A DNA stretch of 64,000 nt, from positions 24,070,826 to 24,134,825 of the forward strand of contig CM026559.1 in NCBI GenBank assembly GCA_015143295.1, in the 5' to 3' direction. The first letter of the stretch is position 1. Every line of letters begins with the position of its first letter. Both the position numbers and the translations under genes were made by a program. Below the pieces are notes generated by a model. It worked only from the letters and a program-made list of their open reading frames with translations, had not been told where the DNA came from and did not search any database. This document shows positions 12,123 to 24,135 of this stretch, piece after piece. The DNA comes from Tetracentron sinense (Eukaryota; Streptophyta; Magnoliopsida; Trochodendrales; Trochodendraceae).

Positions 12123-12354
12123 TCTCTTGCGCTAGTGGTAGGTGTGGCATCTTTGTTGAGAGAGGTCTTGGATCCAATCCCCCAGGTAGATGAGTTTGCA
12201 AGAGTTACCACCAACCATAATAAGGTAAATAAATAATTTCCTAAAACAATGAAAACGAGATTTCTTGAGATATCTTTATAATTTAGATTAGATTCTGTCT
12301 AAATTTATTGTTTCATAGATGTGTGTATTTAGATTACCTCTTTAACCAAAAAAA
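12123..12354 (+). repeat. tRNA-derived SINE-like repeat, copy 2
   Basis: Uninterrupted copy: A-box-like GCGCTAGTGGTAGG, B-box-like CTTGGATCCAATCCCCC, and a tail TTAGATTACCTCTTTAACCAA followed by A/T-rich sequence. It serves as the template for the split copy at 7624-7857/11268. Confidence 0.65.
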
Positions 12355-13635
12355 TATATGTATATTGTCCTAAATATCTTAGAGTATATGTACCTCTCAT
12401 GTAAGTGGTTTGGGATCTACTCTCATGTGAGTGGTGTACCTCCCATGTGAAGGCCTCCTGAAATTTTAGAATTTTTTTGTACTATAATTGTGAACAAGGA
12501 TTTCGGTTCCGTCCACAAGGGGTGTGGGTGTATGCCCTGGTGAAGTGGTCGGTTGATTTTATGTCTAGAGTCGCCACTTATTTATTCGGTAGGGATAAGT
12601 CTCATATAATGGATAAGGTCTTGGTCTGCTTAGAGGTCTAGGTAAGCGGTTCGGTTAAGCCTTTTAAATGTTAAGTTTTAATCAAATGCCACTTGATTTA
12701 GTTTATACTAAACCTAGAAGGGGAAAGCTAAACTCGGGTCGGGCCCGAGTTGGGCTGCCTACGTACTCACATTGAGGTGAGATCAAACCGAGCGTAGTTT
12801 TGAGGCTAAGGGTGTGTTTTGTGTGCACCAAGAGTGGCTTTAGGTCTAGTCCAGTAGACTAGGGTTGGGTTGACCGGGTTGGTCAAGTGCTTGGTTGATT
12901 GGGCCCGACAGGCCAAGGTTGAAGCCCCGTAGGCTTGGGCCCGGTAAGCCAAGAGGAAGTCCGGTAGACTAGGATGCGGCCCGGTAGGCCTAAGGTTGAG
13001 TCCGGTAGGCTTGGATCGGCCCGGTAGGCCTATGGTTAAGCCCGGTAGGCCTAGGATTAAGCCCAGTGGGCTTGGATCGGCCCGATAGGCCCAAGGATAA
13101 GCCCGGTAGGCTTGGATCAGCCCGGCAGGCCCAAGTCCAAAGTTTGTTCATGGATTTTTAGGGTATATTCCCAATTTTCCCCAAGTTAGGGGGGCTAACC
13201 ATGGTTAAGCATGGGTTTTGACCATGGTTAGTCCGGATAACCATGGTTGGGGCATATGTTGAACATTTTGTTGCCCTATTGCACTTTCCAAGATTTTTGG
13301 GAATTAACCAAGGTCTAATTGGCTTAACCTTGGTTTAACCGAGGTTTGACTATGGTTAAGCTCATTTAACCATGGTTATGCATGGGAACTACCGAAAAAT
13401 ATCATATTCTGTCATTTTAGAATTTTTGGGAATTTTTGGAATTTTCTAGGATTTTTCCAAGATGGTTTTATAAATTAACTACGGTAAAAGTGTAACCATG
13501 GTCAAGTTTCACCATGGTTAAGGCCAAGGAAGGTCAGGGTAGACCTAGGCTGGGTCCCAAGAGTCAAGGCAGGCCACATGGTGGGCCTCCAAGAGGCATG
13601 GGCCCACTTAGGGCCCCAAAAGAAATCAAAGTCCA

Positions 13636-14744
13636 GACTGTCAGTAATTCGATTTCCGACAGTCACTGTGGTTTTTCACCGTTTTTAAAACCCTATAACC
13701 TGAGTTAGGCTAAGAGTTGTGGGGCCCACAATTTTTTTGGATTTGAAGCCTTGGATGAGGGGAATCCAATGGGCTTATTTTGGGCCTCAGGGGTTGTTTG
13801 GTGTGGGCCCTATAATGAGCCAAAGTGGCCTGTTTGGCCTGTTACATAAAATCACGAATGTCGGTAGTCTGACTACCGACACTCTGGGCAGTCTGTGGTC
13901 TTTGCCAAATTAAACTTAGTTAAGATCAGCTACGGTTCTTGGGGCTTTCATGAAAGTTGTAGGGGAGTTCCTAAGGAACAAAACCCTACTTTGGTTTGGC
14001 CCAAGGGGTTACTAGGTGGGGCCCACAAGCCCTCGAACATCACTGCCTCAGTGTGTCGGTACTGAGATTACCGACACCCTGTAAGTTTCATTTTTTGAAA
14101 AAAAACCCTACGGGGTTGCTACTGTGCCATCACCAGGGGCTCCCTCATGCCATGGGGAGTTCCCAGACACCTGTGGGTGTGCTCGTGTGCCCTCGAGGAG
14201 GTTCCCCACACCTAGGAAGGTGGGAGAGCCCTCCCCATTTGGGGGTGAACCTGCAAAAGGACAAAGGAAAGTCCCCTGGGTTGGACTAGGGGCTCACAAG
14301 CTTGTCAAAACTGGAAAGGAAAGGGGTAGGGGGAAGCCCTACCCTGCTGGAAGCTTGTGGAGGCCGAGGGTGGCACTGCTGCAAGTGGCGGAGTTGGGTG
14401 GCGTTGCAGAGAGGTTGGTGGAGCTCTGGGAGGCTATTGCAGCTACAGGGGGAGCTTGATGGAGGCCTACTGGAGGGAGCCTGAGGGTCTGGGGAGGTTT
14501 CGACTCGAACAGGGGTTCGAATGGGTGTCTGTGGACTGGTTTTGATGGAGGAGGAGTTCGGTTTTTATAAGAGAGGTCCAAGGGGACCCCATGGGGATTT
14601 GTACAGGGTTAGGAGAGGCTACAGGAGGTGGAGTGGTGGTCTGCAGGCCGGAGTGGGGGTGCTGGCTGCGTGCCTGAACCCTACAGGGAGGTGGCGTGCT
14701 GTAGGAAGAAGATAACAAGATTGTCGGTAATGTGATTACCGACA
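13636..14744. promoter_or_regulatory. Four dispersed GTCGGTA..TACCGAC hairpins in LTR copy B
   Basis: GACTGTCAG..CCGACAGTC at 13636-13664; GTCGGTAGTC T GACTACCGAC at 13860-13880 (perfect); GTGTCGGTA..TACCGACAC at 14053-14077 (perfect 9-bp stem); TGTCGGTAAT GTG ATTACCGACA at 14722-14744 (perfect 10-bp stem, 3-nt loop). A fifth, decayed, is near 14770-14796. Equivalent hairpins occur in copies C and D. Function unknown. Confidence 0.7.
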
Positions 14745-15015
14745 TCCTCAAAGTAGTGAAATTTTAAGATGTCGGTGATCCTATTGCCAACACCATTGGT
14801 TTTTGTAGAGCCCCGAACTTTTTCATGCTTAATGCATGACACTTTCATAGCCAATTTACCTTTAATGTAGTACAATTAATAAATAAGGAAGAAATTAAAA
14901 ATTCCGAAATGTCAGAAATGTTCCTTTTCGAAGTACGAACCCAACGCAAGTTGAATCATCAAAATCCGACGAACGAGTCAAAAGATATGGCCAAAACAGT
15001 TTGGACCTGCAGACC

Positions 15016-15203
15016 ACCGATCACTCGGTCTATTGTAGCAATCGATCGGTCCACAACCGATCGATCGAAGGCTATCGACTGGTGCACTTTTTTTGTATGG
15101 GGAAATTTTTCAGATAGCATGTTTTTGACTGGTCGTTCGGTCAAGAACACCGATCGCTCGGTAGGCAACCGATCGATCGGTCATAACCACTGATCGCTCG
15201 GTC
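15016..15203. promoter_or_regulatory. Palindrome cluster in Tekay-like solo LTR
   Basis: ACCGATCACTCGGT, AATCGATCGGT, ACCGATCGATCG, ACCGATCGCTCGGT, ACCGATCGATCGGT and ACTGATCGCTCGGT within 190 bp. This is the counterpart of the cluster at 2961-3148 in the opposite orientation. Confidence 0.6.
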
Positions 15204-16119
15204 CCCCATGTTTTTCAGAAATTTCAGTAAGGGTGTTTTTATCTTTTGGGCGTTTCACTCTTGCCTATTGAGGCTTACCCGAGCCTTTAGGGCTTCATTC
15301 ACACACTTAGAATGTTTTGAGAGATAGAAAGAGAGGAGAAAGGGTTCTAAACCTAGGGTTTTCTTTTGAGGAGGAATTAAAGGGTTGAAGACCCACAATC
15401 ATTCTCAAGCTCGTTTTCCTTCAAGATTAAGGCTCAAGCTTGTGAGGAGTACTTTTCCCAAGCTAGGGCAGTGACTCACGCACGTTTTTGCAAGGGATTT
15501 CTTCCCTCATTTATCAAGGTCGGTACCTTGTGCTACCCTCTTAGTCATAGTTTCCTCTTTTTCTTTTCTATTCTTTGTTTTCTCTCATTTATAACTATAA
15601 AATGAGTTGTAATGTGTGAATGGGATGTATGGATGGTTGTTGGATGTGAATGGGCGATTGGATGCCGTGTGGATGGTTGTGATGAATGAAATGGGGAGGG
15701 CATTGTAGTATCCATAATGAACATACATGTGTGATGTGAGCATCAACCCACCTAGAAAAGCATGATGTAGGTGTAATAAATAATGAACACCCCTCATGTT
15801 TGATGAAATGCCAAGGTGAATAAAACGAATTATAACTTAAGAAATGCATGCTTAATTAATGATGAAAATTGCTAGGGCCTATGATAGTGTGCTTTCTTAT
15901 TCTCCCTAAATTGCATGAATATTGACTTGTTCAAATTAATGATGTTATATGTATTATGAATTATCCAATTGTCATATTTAAATTCAATTGCAAGTATGTA
16001 CACGATTCCACGAGCACGGCATGCATGACATGACTTACCGAGGTTTTTCAAGAACGAGAATTAGAGGTGGGACATATCCTACAATATGTCTTACCTCGCT
16101 TTTGACAAGAACAAGACTC

Positions 16120-16330
16120 GCATGCATAAGAAGGGTCTCCCTTACCTCGCAAGGACATATCATAAGAAGAGTTTCTCTTCCCTCGCAAGTGCATTTAAGA
16201 AGAAAGGTCTCCCTTCCCTCACAAGTAGTTTATTTTCCAAGCAAGCATGATACATGGCATGGCAAGCATGATTATTTAGGAAAAATGGTCTCCCTTCCCT
16301 CACAAGTAGTTTGTTTCCCAAGCAAGCATG
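16120..16330 (+). repeat. Internal tandem units in LTR
   Basis: Four or five imperfect units of about 30-50 bp containing AAGAAGGGTCTCCCTTCCCTC and ACAAGTAGTTT. They are homologous to the arrays at 29010-29205 and 36630-36825. Confidence 0.7.
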
Positions 16331-17321
16331 ACACACATGACACGACATGGCGAGACAAGACAGACAAGACAAGTTTTTAAGCACGAAAATGATGTTTTAA
16401 GTCAAGTCAAGTGCAAGATGTTTTTCAAGGATTTTATCGGCTTTTACGAAATGCAAGCATGATTATAAACTGCTTTACTTTCTCGTGATGATATGAATTG
16501 TTCCTACTTCATATCTGTGAACTGCTTCCTACTTTCCATATTGTTATTGTTTTGCTATGACTGTTGGTTAGTATTTGGTACACGCTGAGTATTCCATGCT
16601 CAGCCGTACGTTTATGTCGGCAGGTTCTGAGGGAGCTGCTGCTCTATTTGATGTCTGTACTCCCAGCCCATGGGTGGAGGAGGAGTATGTTGAGGAGCCT
16701 GTGGAGGATCCTCATGGCGAGGGCTACTATTAGGTGGTGGTAGATTCTGAGTGGATAGCTGTGGGTGAGCTTGAGAGTTAGATTTAAGTATTTTGGCAGG
16801 TATGTCTGCACTTTCTTTGTCTTGATTTCTTTTGTATCAAACTTGGATCATATATGTATATACACAGAGGTTTGTTAGAGTTCCGCTGTGCTTTGTTATA
16901 TGTTTCCGCTATTGTGTCCTCTTTGTATATGCTTTGTGGGTCTTTGCATGTTATTTTGGTCAAGCAAGTCTTGTTAGTCATGATGAGTCGTCCAAGATTC
17001 ACTCTAACTCCTAGGGTGGGTTTTGGGTCGCGACAGTTTTTGACCAAATCGGCCTGGCCCAGGCTACGCACGTGGTACGGGGAGGGTTTTTTAAATTGTG
17101 ATGGGCCTGGGCTTGGGCCCAGGCCGAGGGTTTGACGCCCTATGGGTTTTGGGGTTAAGCCCTAGTGGCCTAGGGCTTGGTCTACCTAGGTTAAGGCTAG
17201 GCTAGGGTTCGCTTAGGGTTAAGGGGACTTAGGCTGGGACTAACTATGGTTAACTGACTTAACCATAGCTAACAAGGGGTGTAAAAATTGGGTGCTTACA
17301 ATAGTATTAATAGCTTATGAG

Positions 17322-17507
17322 AGGGGCGGAGCTGGGACGAGGGCTCTAGCCTCTCCTAAACTTTTGAAAAAAAAAATTATTATTTACAAACGATGACAAA
17401 CAGACGCGATGTCCCATGAGCTTGGCCCTCAAAAAAAAAAAAAAATTCAAGCCCCTTGAGCCCCCATTGTTAGCTCCCCTTGCTAGAGAATCGTAGCTCC
17501 GCCCCTG
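17322..17507. mobile_element. Small TIR element, hAT-like ends
   Basis: Ends AGGGGCGGAGCT and AGCTCCGCCCCTG are inverted repeats. CAGGGGCGGAGC at the right end is a hAT-type terminus. About 186 bp, no ORF. A clean 8-bp target duplication was not found, so the assignment is tentative. Confidence 0.4.
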
Positions 17508-18730
17508 ACCATTCTTTGACTTAGCTTCAAATGCTATGCTCTCTAACCTACTAACCAATATTACGTTAAGTCTGATGTGGGTTTGATTGTGTTTAGATTA
17601 CCTTTTCAACCAAAACAAAAAATTCAACTAACCAATAAACAAATACTAACACAACTAACCAGCCTACACGTATCTGCGATACACGGATACCAAATAAAAG
17701 ATAAAGTCCCAACATTGATTATCTCGTAATCTATTAAAGCCCAACTTGGATTCTCATTAACTAATAAATTTTATATAATATTTCTTCTAGTTTATCAGGG
17801 TCTAGCTGGTTGTAATCCATTTTCTATTGATTTTGTCTTCTCCTTTGTTAACTTGTCTTTACAAAGGCAGCATCCCCGCGTGCTCAGCACTAACTTTTTC
17901 CCGCAATGGATACTATCAGGCTCGTCTGGGATAGAACTACCTGTGTTGATAGCATATCCAAGTCTAAGTACTCTACCCAAAAACAAAAAGTCTGGTAGGA
18001 CCCACCAGCACCAACACTTACCCTCCAAACCAACACAGACTGATAGGGAAGCTTTTAGCAGAGAAATCCAAAATAATTTTATGGTTAATCTGATTTTCAA
18101 AACTACTTTCCCACTAAAAATTATCTAATTTCAGAGGCCCTTTAATTAGATTCTCTCTTCTCAATCTCTCCATCAAGCCCGCATAAAAGAAAAAAGTAAT
18201 TCTCAAAAGTAGCTTTGTGCTATTTCCTAAAATCTGTGATACAATCAAGTAGCGTTTGGATAGACTTCCCAAAGAAAAAAAAACACTTCCTCAATAGTTA
18301 CTTGGGAGGAAAGAATTCTAGAGGAAGTCTCACAAAGTCATTCTATTGACATAACATTAGTTTGCACAATTGAAAAGCCTTTTAAAAATTCAAAAGTTAA
18401 AATTTGTGTTTGATTTACCCCTGCATAAGTAACTTTTAAAAACTTTATATATGGTATCAAATTAATATGTGATTATTTTCATATATCAATGCTTATAGAA
18501 TTTTTGATGCTCATGGATAAAATAGCAGAAAAAAATATTATTGTCAACACGTGCATGCACTAGCAAGTAATATATAATAATATATAAATTCTTGTAGAAG
18601 TTGTGTTGCCCCTGGATAAAAGAGCCTAAAACAATATGTTTCACACATGTAAATCTACTAATAGGTAATATACAAATTACTACATTGTATTAGAAATATT
18701 ATAATATTAAAAATTTAATATAATTTCTAA
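17508..18730. other. Intergenic, no gene seen
   Basis: AT-rich. A short piece at 17588-17620 resembles the SINE tail (TTTAGATTACCTTTTCAACC). The open frames have no recognisable content. Confidence 0.65.
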
Positions 18731-18799
18731 AAATCAAGGATGAGGGGATGAATCTTAACCACAATTAATGGATGTCAAAAGAGACACGTGGTGACCTTA

Positions 18800-19549
18800 G
18801 AGCATCTCCAGTGACAACCATTTTTCTTTGTGCCAAAGTCATTTTTTGGCACTGTTATAATGCCAAAATGCTTTAATTTGGTACCGACAATCCAATGATG
18901 CATTTAAAAAAATATCATGTTTTTTCATCATCAAATTTTTTTCAACCAAGCATTTCAAATTGTCACATTTCATTTTTTTTCATCATCAAAATTTTTTCAA
19001 CCAAGCATTTCAAATTGTCACATTTGATCCATCGTAAATGTCTTTCCCCACTATATTGAATGTTGAATATCTTAAAATTTTTTTGGAAAACAAGATAGTA
19101 TAAAAATAAAATAAAAACATGAACAAGAAAATAATTAAGCACAATATAAAGTGAGTAAGAAGTTTTAAATCATAAAGATAAGAAAATAATTGAGTACGAT
19201 AAAAAAAAAATTATAGACATTTGTGTGAGAGCAAAATAATAATAAAATATATTTTTATTATAGAAAATAACCGATGAAAAGTTACCATTATATATAGAGA
19301 GCCGTTGGGAGGATAATGGCAAAAGTGTAAAAAAAAACAAAAAAAATCAAAGATTCAAAGACAAAATGGCAAAAGAGTAGTTAAAAACAAGAGAAGTCAA
19401 AAACAAAATGGTAAAAGGGTATATAGCATGAGAAATGGCCAAAGCCATTTTGCCTATTCCATTTAGCATAGCATTGGAGTAGCCTCATTGTTATTCAAAG
19501 CTTTATTTTGGCTTTGACCGAAAGATTTGAAAGAGCGTTGGAGATGCTC
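18800..19549. mobile_element. TIR element GAGCATCTCCA.., TTA target duplication
   Basis: Ends GAGCATCTCCAGTG and GCGTTGGAGATGCTC are inverted repeats. The flanks are TTA (18797-18799 and 19550-19552), the PIF/Harbinger signature. 750 bp, AT-rich, no ORF. It is inserted in a copy of the MITE family seen at 4719: the left part (CTTAACCACAATTAATGG..GACACGTGG) lies at about 18735-18796 and the right part, ending CCGTAGAGGATTTGA, at 19553-19601. Confidence 0.75.
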
Positions 19550-19795
19550 TTAGGGGCATAACCGGACTCATCAGAGTCTGGTTATAACCGTAGAGGATTT
19601 GATTCATTTTCTAAAAAAGACAAAATGGCAAAATGGTATATGGCATAAGAAATGGCCAAAGCTATTTTGCTTAATCCGTTTAGCATAGCAGTGGAGTAGC
19701 CTCATTGTTATTCAAAGCTATATTTTGGCTTTGACTCATAGATTTGAAAGAGCGTTAGAGATGCTCTTAGAGGCATGACCGGACTCCTCAGTCTT
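19395..19795. repeat. Tandem duplication, about 218 bp x 2
   Basis: The right end of the GAGCATCTCC element plus flanking MITE (about 19395-19612) is repeated at about 19613-19795 with a few substitutions. The TTA-flanked terminus recurs 218 bp downstream (19550 and 19768). This looks like a local tandem duplication after the nested insertion. Confidence 0.75.
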
Positions 19796-19799
19796 GCAT

Positions 19800-21195
19800 T
19801 GCTCATTCCCGCCCCTGCCACCATGTCCAATCATTAGCTCCAAACAAATTTTCAAAAATGCATTGTTAATCAAATTTTTTATTTTTTAATACTTCTATTA
19901 ATTAATTTTTTTTTATTAATTAAAATATTTATTTCTTAGAATATTTTTATTGATAAAATTTCTATTTCATTACACATGTCTTGCACGTCTAACGAGCATC
20001 AAGAAAAGGTCTTCCATCATGGTCATAAAATTCGTTAATATAGCATTCCAATAAGGGAAATGCTATTAAGACCATTCAGGTTGGAAATCACCCCAAGACC
20101 ATTCCCAACAACACGGAGAAATAAAAAAAAGTGCACGGGTCAAAAAAAAATTGAATTCTCATGCTGTCGGGTGATTTCCACCCTGGACAGTCTCATAGCA
20201 TTTCCCTTCTAATAAATGTCCATAAAAAAGGAAAATAAACCCTCCTTTTATAAATCTATTATAAAAATAAAAATTAATTATATTTTTATATTACGGAGAT
20301 TGTTTTTCTCATGCCCATTTAACTAGGTAGAACATGCACGCCTTCCACTGGGTGGAACATGCGCACCTCTCCTGCTTGACACGTGTTCATTTTAACACTC
20401 ATTAACCGTGGTTAAGAATCACTTATCCCCATGGTTTATACATCTACCCTTGATTTTTATTTTTTTTAAATCTTAACTAGGATTAAAAAGGGTTAAAAGG
20501 GACACAGGGACACCTAAAGAATCTATATTATCTCTGCTATTATAATGACAGAAGCGAGATTAAAGAGTTGGTTGATTTTTTTCTATTATTCCTAATAAGT
20601 CCCAATTTCATGGTATTTTACAGTTAGTAAGGGTGATTTTTTTTTTCCTATTTTGCTTATAACTTTATATAAAAAAAATTAAGATATTATGTTATCTTAT
20701 TTTACATGCAAAAAGTTAGAAGGGGTATTGAAGTAATATCAACTACAACTTCTTTAATGAGAGAAGCGAGATTAAAAAGTTAGTTGCTTTTTTTCTATTA
20801 TTCCTAATGAGTCCCAATAAGGTAGAAGGGGTAGTGAAGTAATATCAACTACAACTCATAATAATCCCTTAATATCTCCATCATTTCTTCAAATGTTTAT
20901 CTTTATCTTCTCTCATGCTTTCTCAGTAGTCTCCCAACAAAGAGGCACACCCTCTACGTTGTAACTATTTTTAAGAGAGGAAAAAAAAGGATATGTGTCA
21001 TGAGGTAACCCGCTACTTTGTCATTTTAAGTTAATATTTTAAAGCGAAAATTTTAAAATTCCTTAACGAGAGCCTCTCTCTTTCATGCATAGCACATGCT
21101 GCCCATTAGTACTTATAAAAAAATTGTCAAAGGGGGTGATCATCGCCGCCGCCGCCCCCCGCGGGTGTTTAGGGACTTACTTCAACAACAAAAAC
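19800..21195. other. Intergenic, no gene seen
   Basis: AT-rich. AGAAGCGAGATTAAA..CTATTATTCCTAAT is repeated at about 20551 and 20763, an imperfect local duplication. A piece of the MITE family (TTAACCGTGGTTAAGAATC..GGGACAC) lies at about 20380-20520. No coding frame. Confidence 0.65.
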
Positions 21196-21515
21196 TTGAA
21201 TTGGGCAAAATCTGTCAATGTCACAAAGATTAAAGAACAAACTGGTGGGGGGCATTAACTAAGAAAACCATATCCACTCTCAAATCTCCATCTTATCTTC
21301 TAGAAGATATTTCTATCTGTCTTCTCCGTCTTCCAGAAGCCTTGTACAAAAATCAAAGAAAAATAATAATAACTCAGATATCCCTTCGAAAGTTCTCTCT
21401 CTGATTCTTAGCTCTTTAAATTCTCATTTTGCTTTCTCCTCAATCTACCAAATATCGATTAAAGCCACGTTCCTCTTCTCTTCTCTTCTCTTCTTATTCG
21501 TATTCTTATTTTGCG

Positions 21516-22259
21516 ATGGTTGCAGAAGTACCTAAGCTAGAATGCATGGCCGATCTACAAGATTTTGAAGAAGCAGAGGAGACCCTTTCTCTTTGCGATC
21601 TTCCACTTTATAATGACGGAGCTGATGGAGAAGATTATTCCGAGGAATTTCCACGATTATCATCATCTTCAGACAAGGAGTTCTTCGAGTTCTCTAGTGA
21701 TTTTAGTGGGGAGATGTTTCCCGAAGAAGATATCATCTTCTGCGGAAAGCTCATCCCTTGCAAAGAAACTCTCTCCAATCAGAGTTATAAGCCTGCAACC
21801 AACGAAGATCAAACCCAAAGCTTTTCCCGAAGGAACAGTGGTTCTTTGACCCAAAAGAATTTACAGAGATTTTCAAGTTCGAAAACATCTCCGGCGCCGG
21901 CAACGGTGAATGGTCGGGACCTGTCCGATAAACGTTTAAGAAAGTGCGATTCTTCGGCTCCGAGAGGATTGATTTCTGGGCCTGCGGCAAAGCCTCGATG
22001 GCATCAATTTATGTTTGGGTTAGTGAAATTTTCACCGGAGATGCAACTGAAAGATATTAAGAAGAGGCAGAGTCGTCGGAATCCGGTGTCTATGTTCCCG
22101 GCGATGGGGGCGGAGGAAGAGGTAAGCGTTAGTAAGAGCGGAGGAAAGGGGTCTTGGGGACTGCTTCGGGCGTTGGGTTGCAAAGGCAATGTTAGGGCAT
22201 TGGTGAAGGCCTCATTCGGTTGCATGCCAGTCGCTTCTCTTTCATTTCACACGTGCTGA
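21516..22259 (+). CDS. Uncharacterised plant protein, duplicate copy 2 (247 aa)
   Basis: Intronless 247-residue paralogue of the gene at 5374. I chose the ATG at 21516 because it aligns with the copy 1 start. The longer frame from 21429 begins at a non-ATG codon and is not conserved. Features match copy 1: acidic N-terminus, EEDIIFCGKLIPCK, a Ser-rich linker, KPRWHQFMFG, and the GSWGLLRALGCKGN tail. It lacks the 15 residues present as 107-121 in copy 1 (an in-frame 45-bp deletion, or an insertion in copy 1). Other changes are scattered single substitutions, for example S-R-E to S-G-E before MFPEED. It is intact from ATG to TGA. Function unknown. Conservation of both frames argues against a pseudogene. 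Confidence 0.8.
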   Translation: MVAEVPKLECMADLQDFEEAEETLSLCDLPLYNDGADGEDYSEEFPRLSSSSDKEFFEFSSDFSGEMFPEEDIIFCGKLIPCKETLSNQSYKPATNEDQTQSFSRRNSGSLTQKNLQRFSSSKTSPAPATVNGRDLSDKRLRKCDSSAPRGLISGPAAKPRWHQFMFGLVKFSPEMQLKDIKKRQSRRNPVSMFPAMGAEEEVSVSKSGGKGSWGLLRALGCKGNVRALVKASFGCMPVASLSFHTC

Positions 22260-23191
22260 GATGATCTACGCCACTCAACCTGCACGTGTCTTTATAGAGC
22301 CTCATTAGTTAGAATCAATTTCAATTTTTTTCTTAGGTACACATTATTAATAGTTTTTGATATATTTCATATTCAAATTTTGTAGTTTATAATGTGATTG
22401 CAATATTGAATGCACGGTCAACTAATCACTCCTCTTTTAAATGCTAGAACCCGAGTCCCATGTATTAATAGTGAGGCGACAGTCTTGTAAGCTCAATTCT
22501 AGTTACTTTTAGCCCTCTAACAAATTTATTACATATGTTGTCCAAATAAAATAAAATAAAAATCTATTCAGAAAAAATAGGTTTGAATTTTCTTTAGATT
22601 AGATAATATGCTTGCAAATAGGTTTTCTTAAAGATTTACTGGTCAAAGGTTTGGCTTTGAAATCAGTCTTTTAAATACTGTTTGGTATTCCACAATCCAT
22701 AGATTGACTGAGTAGCTCTCAGGTAGTTTGTGAATTATGAAATGTAACCACGAGTTTATAAATACGAATCTTTGGTTGAGGTCTCTATTAAGAGGATTGC
22801 ATTACTAAAACTTGTGAAACAAGAAATGAATTTCTCCATTGTTACTATTACCCTAGGAAGCACTGGTACTTTGAAAATGGAAACGTACCCGTGCTTCCTG
22901 GCAGTATTACCAAAATGGCCCGTGCAAGTAGTATATGGTTTGAATGGTTTGAAGATCTACTATATATATATTTTCTTTTTGGGCTTCAGATATCATTTAC
23001 CTAAGATTAGTGGTCAGATACTAACCCCACTAACTAGATTGTGCAAAATACAAAAACACAATTTAATTAACTAATTCATTATTTATGTTAAGTTGCTTAT
23101 AGGATAGTATTAGGAAAATATTATTTTAACTTTAATTGTGTCCTTTCAAGTAGGCGTTGTGATTTTCTCATTCTTTTATAGAGCATATAGG
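22260..23191. other. 3' flank of gene copy 2, no further gene
   Basis: AT-rich non-coding sequence paralogous to the flank of copy 1. The 100-residue frame at 22772 has no recognisable content and is not conserved in copy 1. Confidence 0.65.
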
Positions 23192-23647
23192 GTTACCAAG
23201 TTCGCTACATTCTATAGCAAACCGTGAACCGAGCGAACCCGAACTGGTTCGTGGTTCGGTTTAGATGGGTTCATGAAATTGAGCGAACCTGATAGTAGTT
23301 TCAAAACAATCTTGATTTGTCAAATTTTTTAATTCAAATTCATTGATATTTTTCTTTAGGTTCGACAACTTTATACTTTGAGTTCACAAACCATACATAA
23401 AAAAGGCATTTTTTAATTATTTTCCAAATAAGTATTTGTAATATATTATTTACATGCTTCAAAGATATATTTTTATAATATAATATAAAATATTTATTTA
23501 TTTAGCGAACTAAACTAAAGAACCTAAGCAAACCAAAAAACAAAATATCTCATCCTACTACCCCTAGCGAATACGGTTCACTCTAGATTGGCGAACTCCG
23601 AACCGTAAACTCGAATTCAAATCGAGCAAACTGACGAACCAGGTAAC
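23192..23647. mobile_element. AT-rich insert with inverted ends in copy 2
   Basis: Present only in copy 2. Its ends read GTTACCAAGTTCG and CGAACCAGGTAAC, an inverted repeat with two mismatches, and both ends are rich in GAACC/GGTTCG words. No ORF. The class is uncertain because no target duplication could be fixed. Confidence 0.5.
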
Positions 23648-23897
23648 ATTGGCAGATACCAACCCACTAACTAGATTGTGCAAAAAAAAAAATTAATTAA
23701 TTGTTACTTTTCAAAAAACAAGTCATTTTGGCATGAGCAACATGACACACATAACTTGTTGTGCACACCAAACGGATTCGAAAACATAGTTAGCAACTTT
23801 TTTGTGCGATAGAAGCGTTTGATTACCAAAATGAGAACCATGACTATGATTACTATTTTTTTAGCATCAGATCTATATTTTTTTTTTAGAGAAACTC

Positions 23898-24135
23898 GCC
23901 TCTTGCCCTAATGGTGGATGTGGCATCCACGCTGAGATAGGTCTGGGATCCAATCCCCCCGGGGTGATGAGTCTGCAAGAACTCCAATCCCTAAGCTAAC
24001 CATATTAATGTAGATAAATGATAAAAAAAAAATAATAATAATAATAAATAATAATAAAAAAAATGAAATTTTCTAGAGATCCTGATAATTTAGATTAGAT
24101 TTGCTCTGAATTTATTGTTTCATAGATGTTTGTGT
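23898..24135 (+). repeat. tRNA-derived SINE-like repeat, copy 3
   Basis: Same head (GCCTCTTGCCCTAATGGTGG), B-box-like CTGGGATCCAATCCCCCC and body (TTTATTGTTTCATAGATG) as the copies at 7624 and 12123. It contains an internal AATAAT-rich expansion near 24028-24060. Confidence 0.6.

Larger units (their letters stand above)
14804..17035 (+). mobile_element. Solo LTR, Tekay-like family, nested in copy B
   Basis: Begins TGTAGAGCCCCGAAC, ends GGGTCGCGACA, and is flanked by a perfect target duplication GTTTT (14799-14803, 17036-17040). It shares its palindromes with the minus-strand LTR at 1212. It shares the layout (palindromes, then tandem 'GGTCTCCCTTCCCTCACAAG' units, then TTGGTACACGCTGAGTATTCC) with the LTRs of the intact element at 27493. 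There is no internal region. It postdates copy B. Confidence 0.92.
12489..17300 (-). mobile_element. Solo LTR, long-LTR family, copy B (minus), interrupted
   Basis: On the minus strand it starts TGTAAGCACCCAATTTTTACA (ending at 17300) and ends GTTCACA (12489). Flanks ATAAT (12484-12488) and ATAGT (17301-17305) form a 5-bp target duplication with one mismatch. It is split by the solo LTR 14804-17035, so its own length is about 2.57 kb. It contains a GGCCTACCGGGC-type array (about 12880-13140, inverted) and hairpins built on GTCGGTA..TACCGAC at 13636, 13860, 14053 and 14722. Confidence 0.8.
21195..24135 (+). repeat. Segmental duplication, copy 2
   Basis: Paralogous to 4435-7857. It keeps empty sites for the MITEs at 4719 and 6859, and carries an uninterrupted SINE-like copy where copy 1 is split by an LTR. 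The shared SINE shows that the SINE insertion predates the duplication. Confidence 0.85.

Noticed and set aside
13636..14744. Hairpins as transcription terminators or miRNA precursors
   Set aside because: Stems of 9-14 bp without U-tracts are too short for plant pre-miRNA, and intrinsic terminators are not expected in a plant nucleus.
14124..14751. Several overlapping frames on both strands of GC-rich sequence
   Set aside because: GC-rich part of LTR copy B with few stops by composition. No frame is favoured.
21429..21515. N-terminal extension of gene copy 2
   Set aside because: It begins at a non-ATG codon, is pyrimidine-rich leader, and is absent from copy 1.
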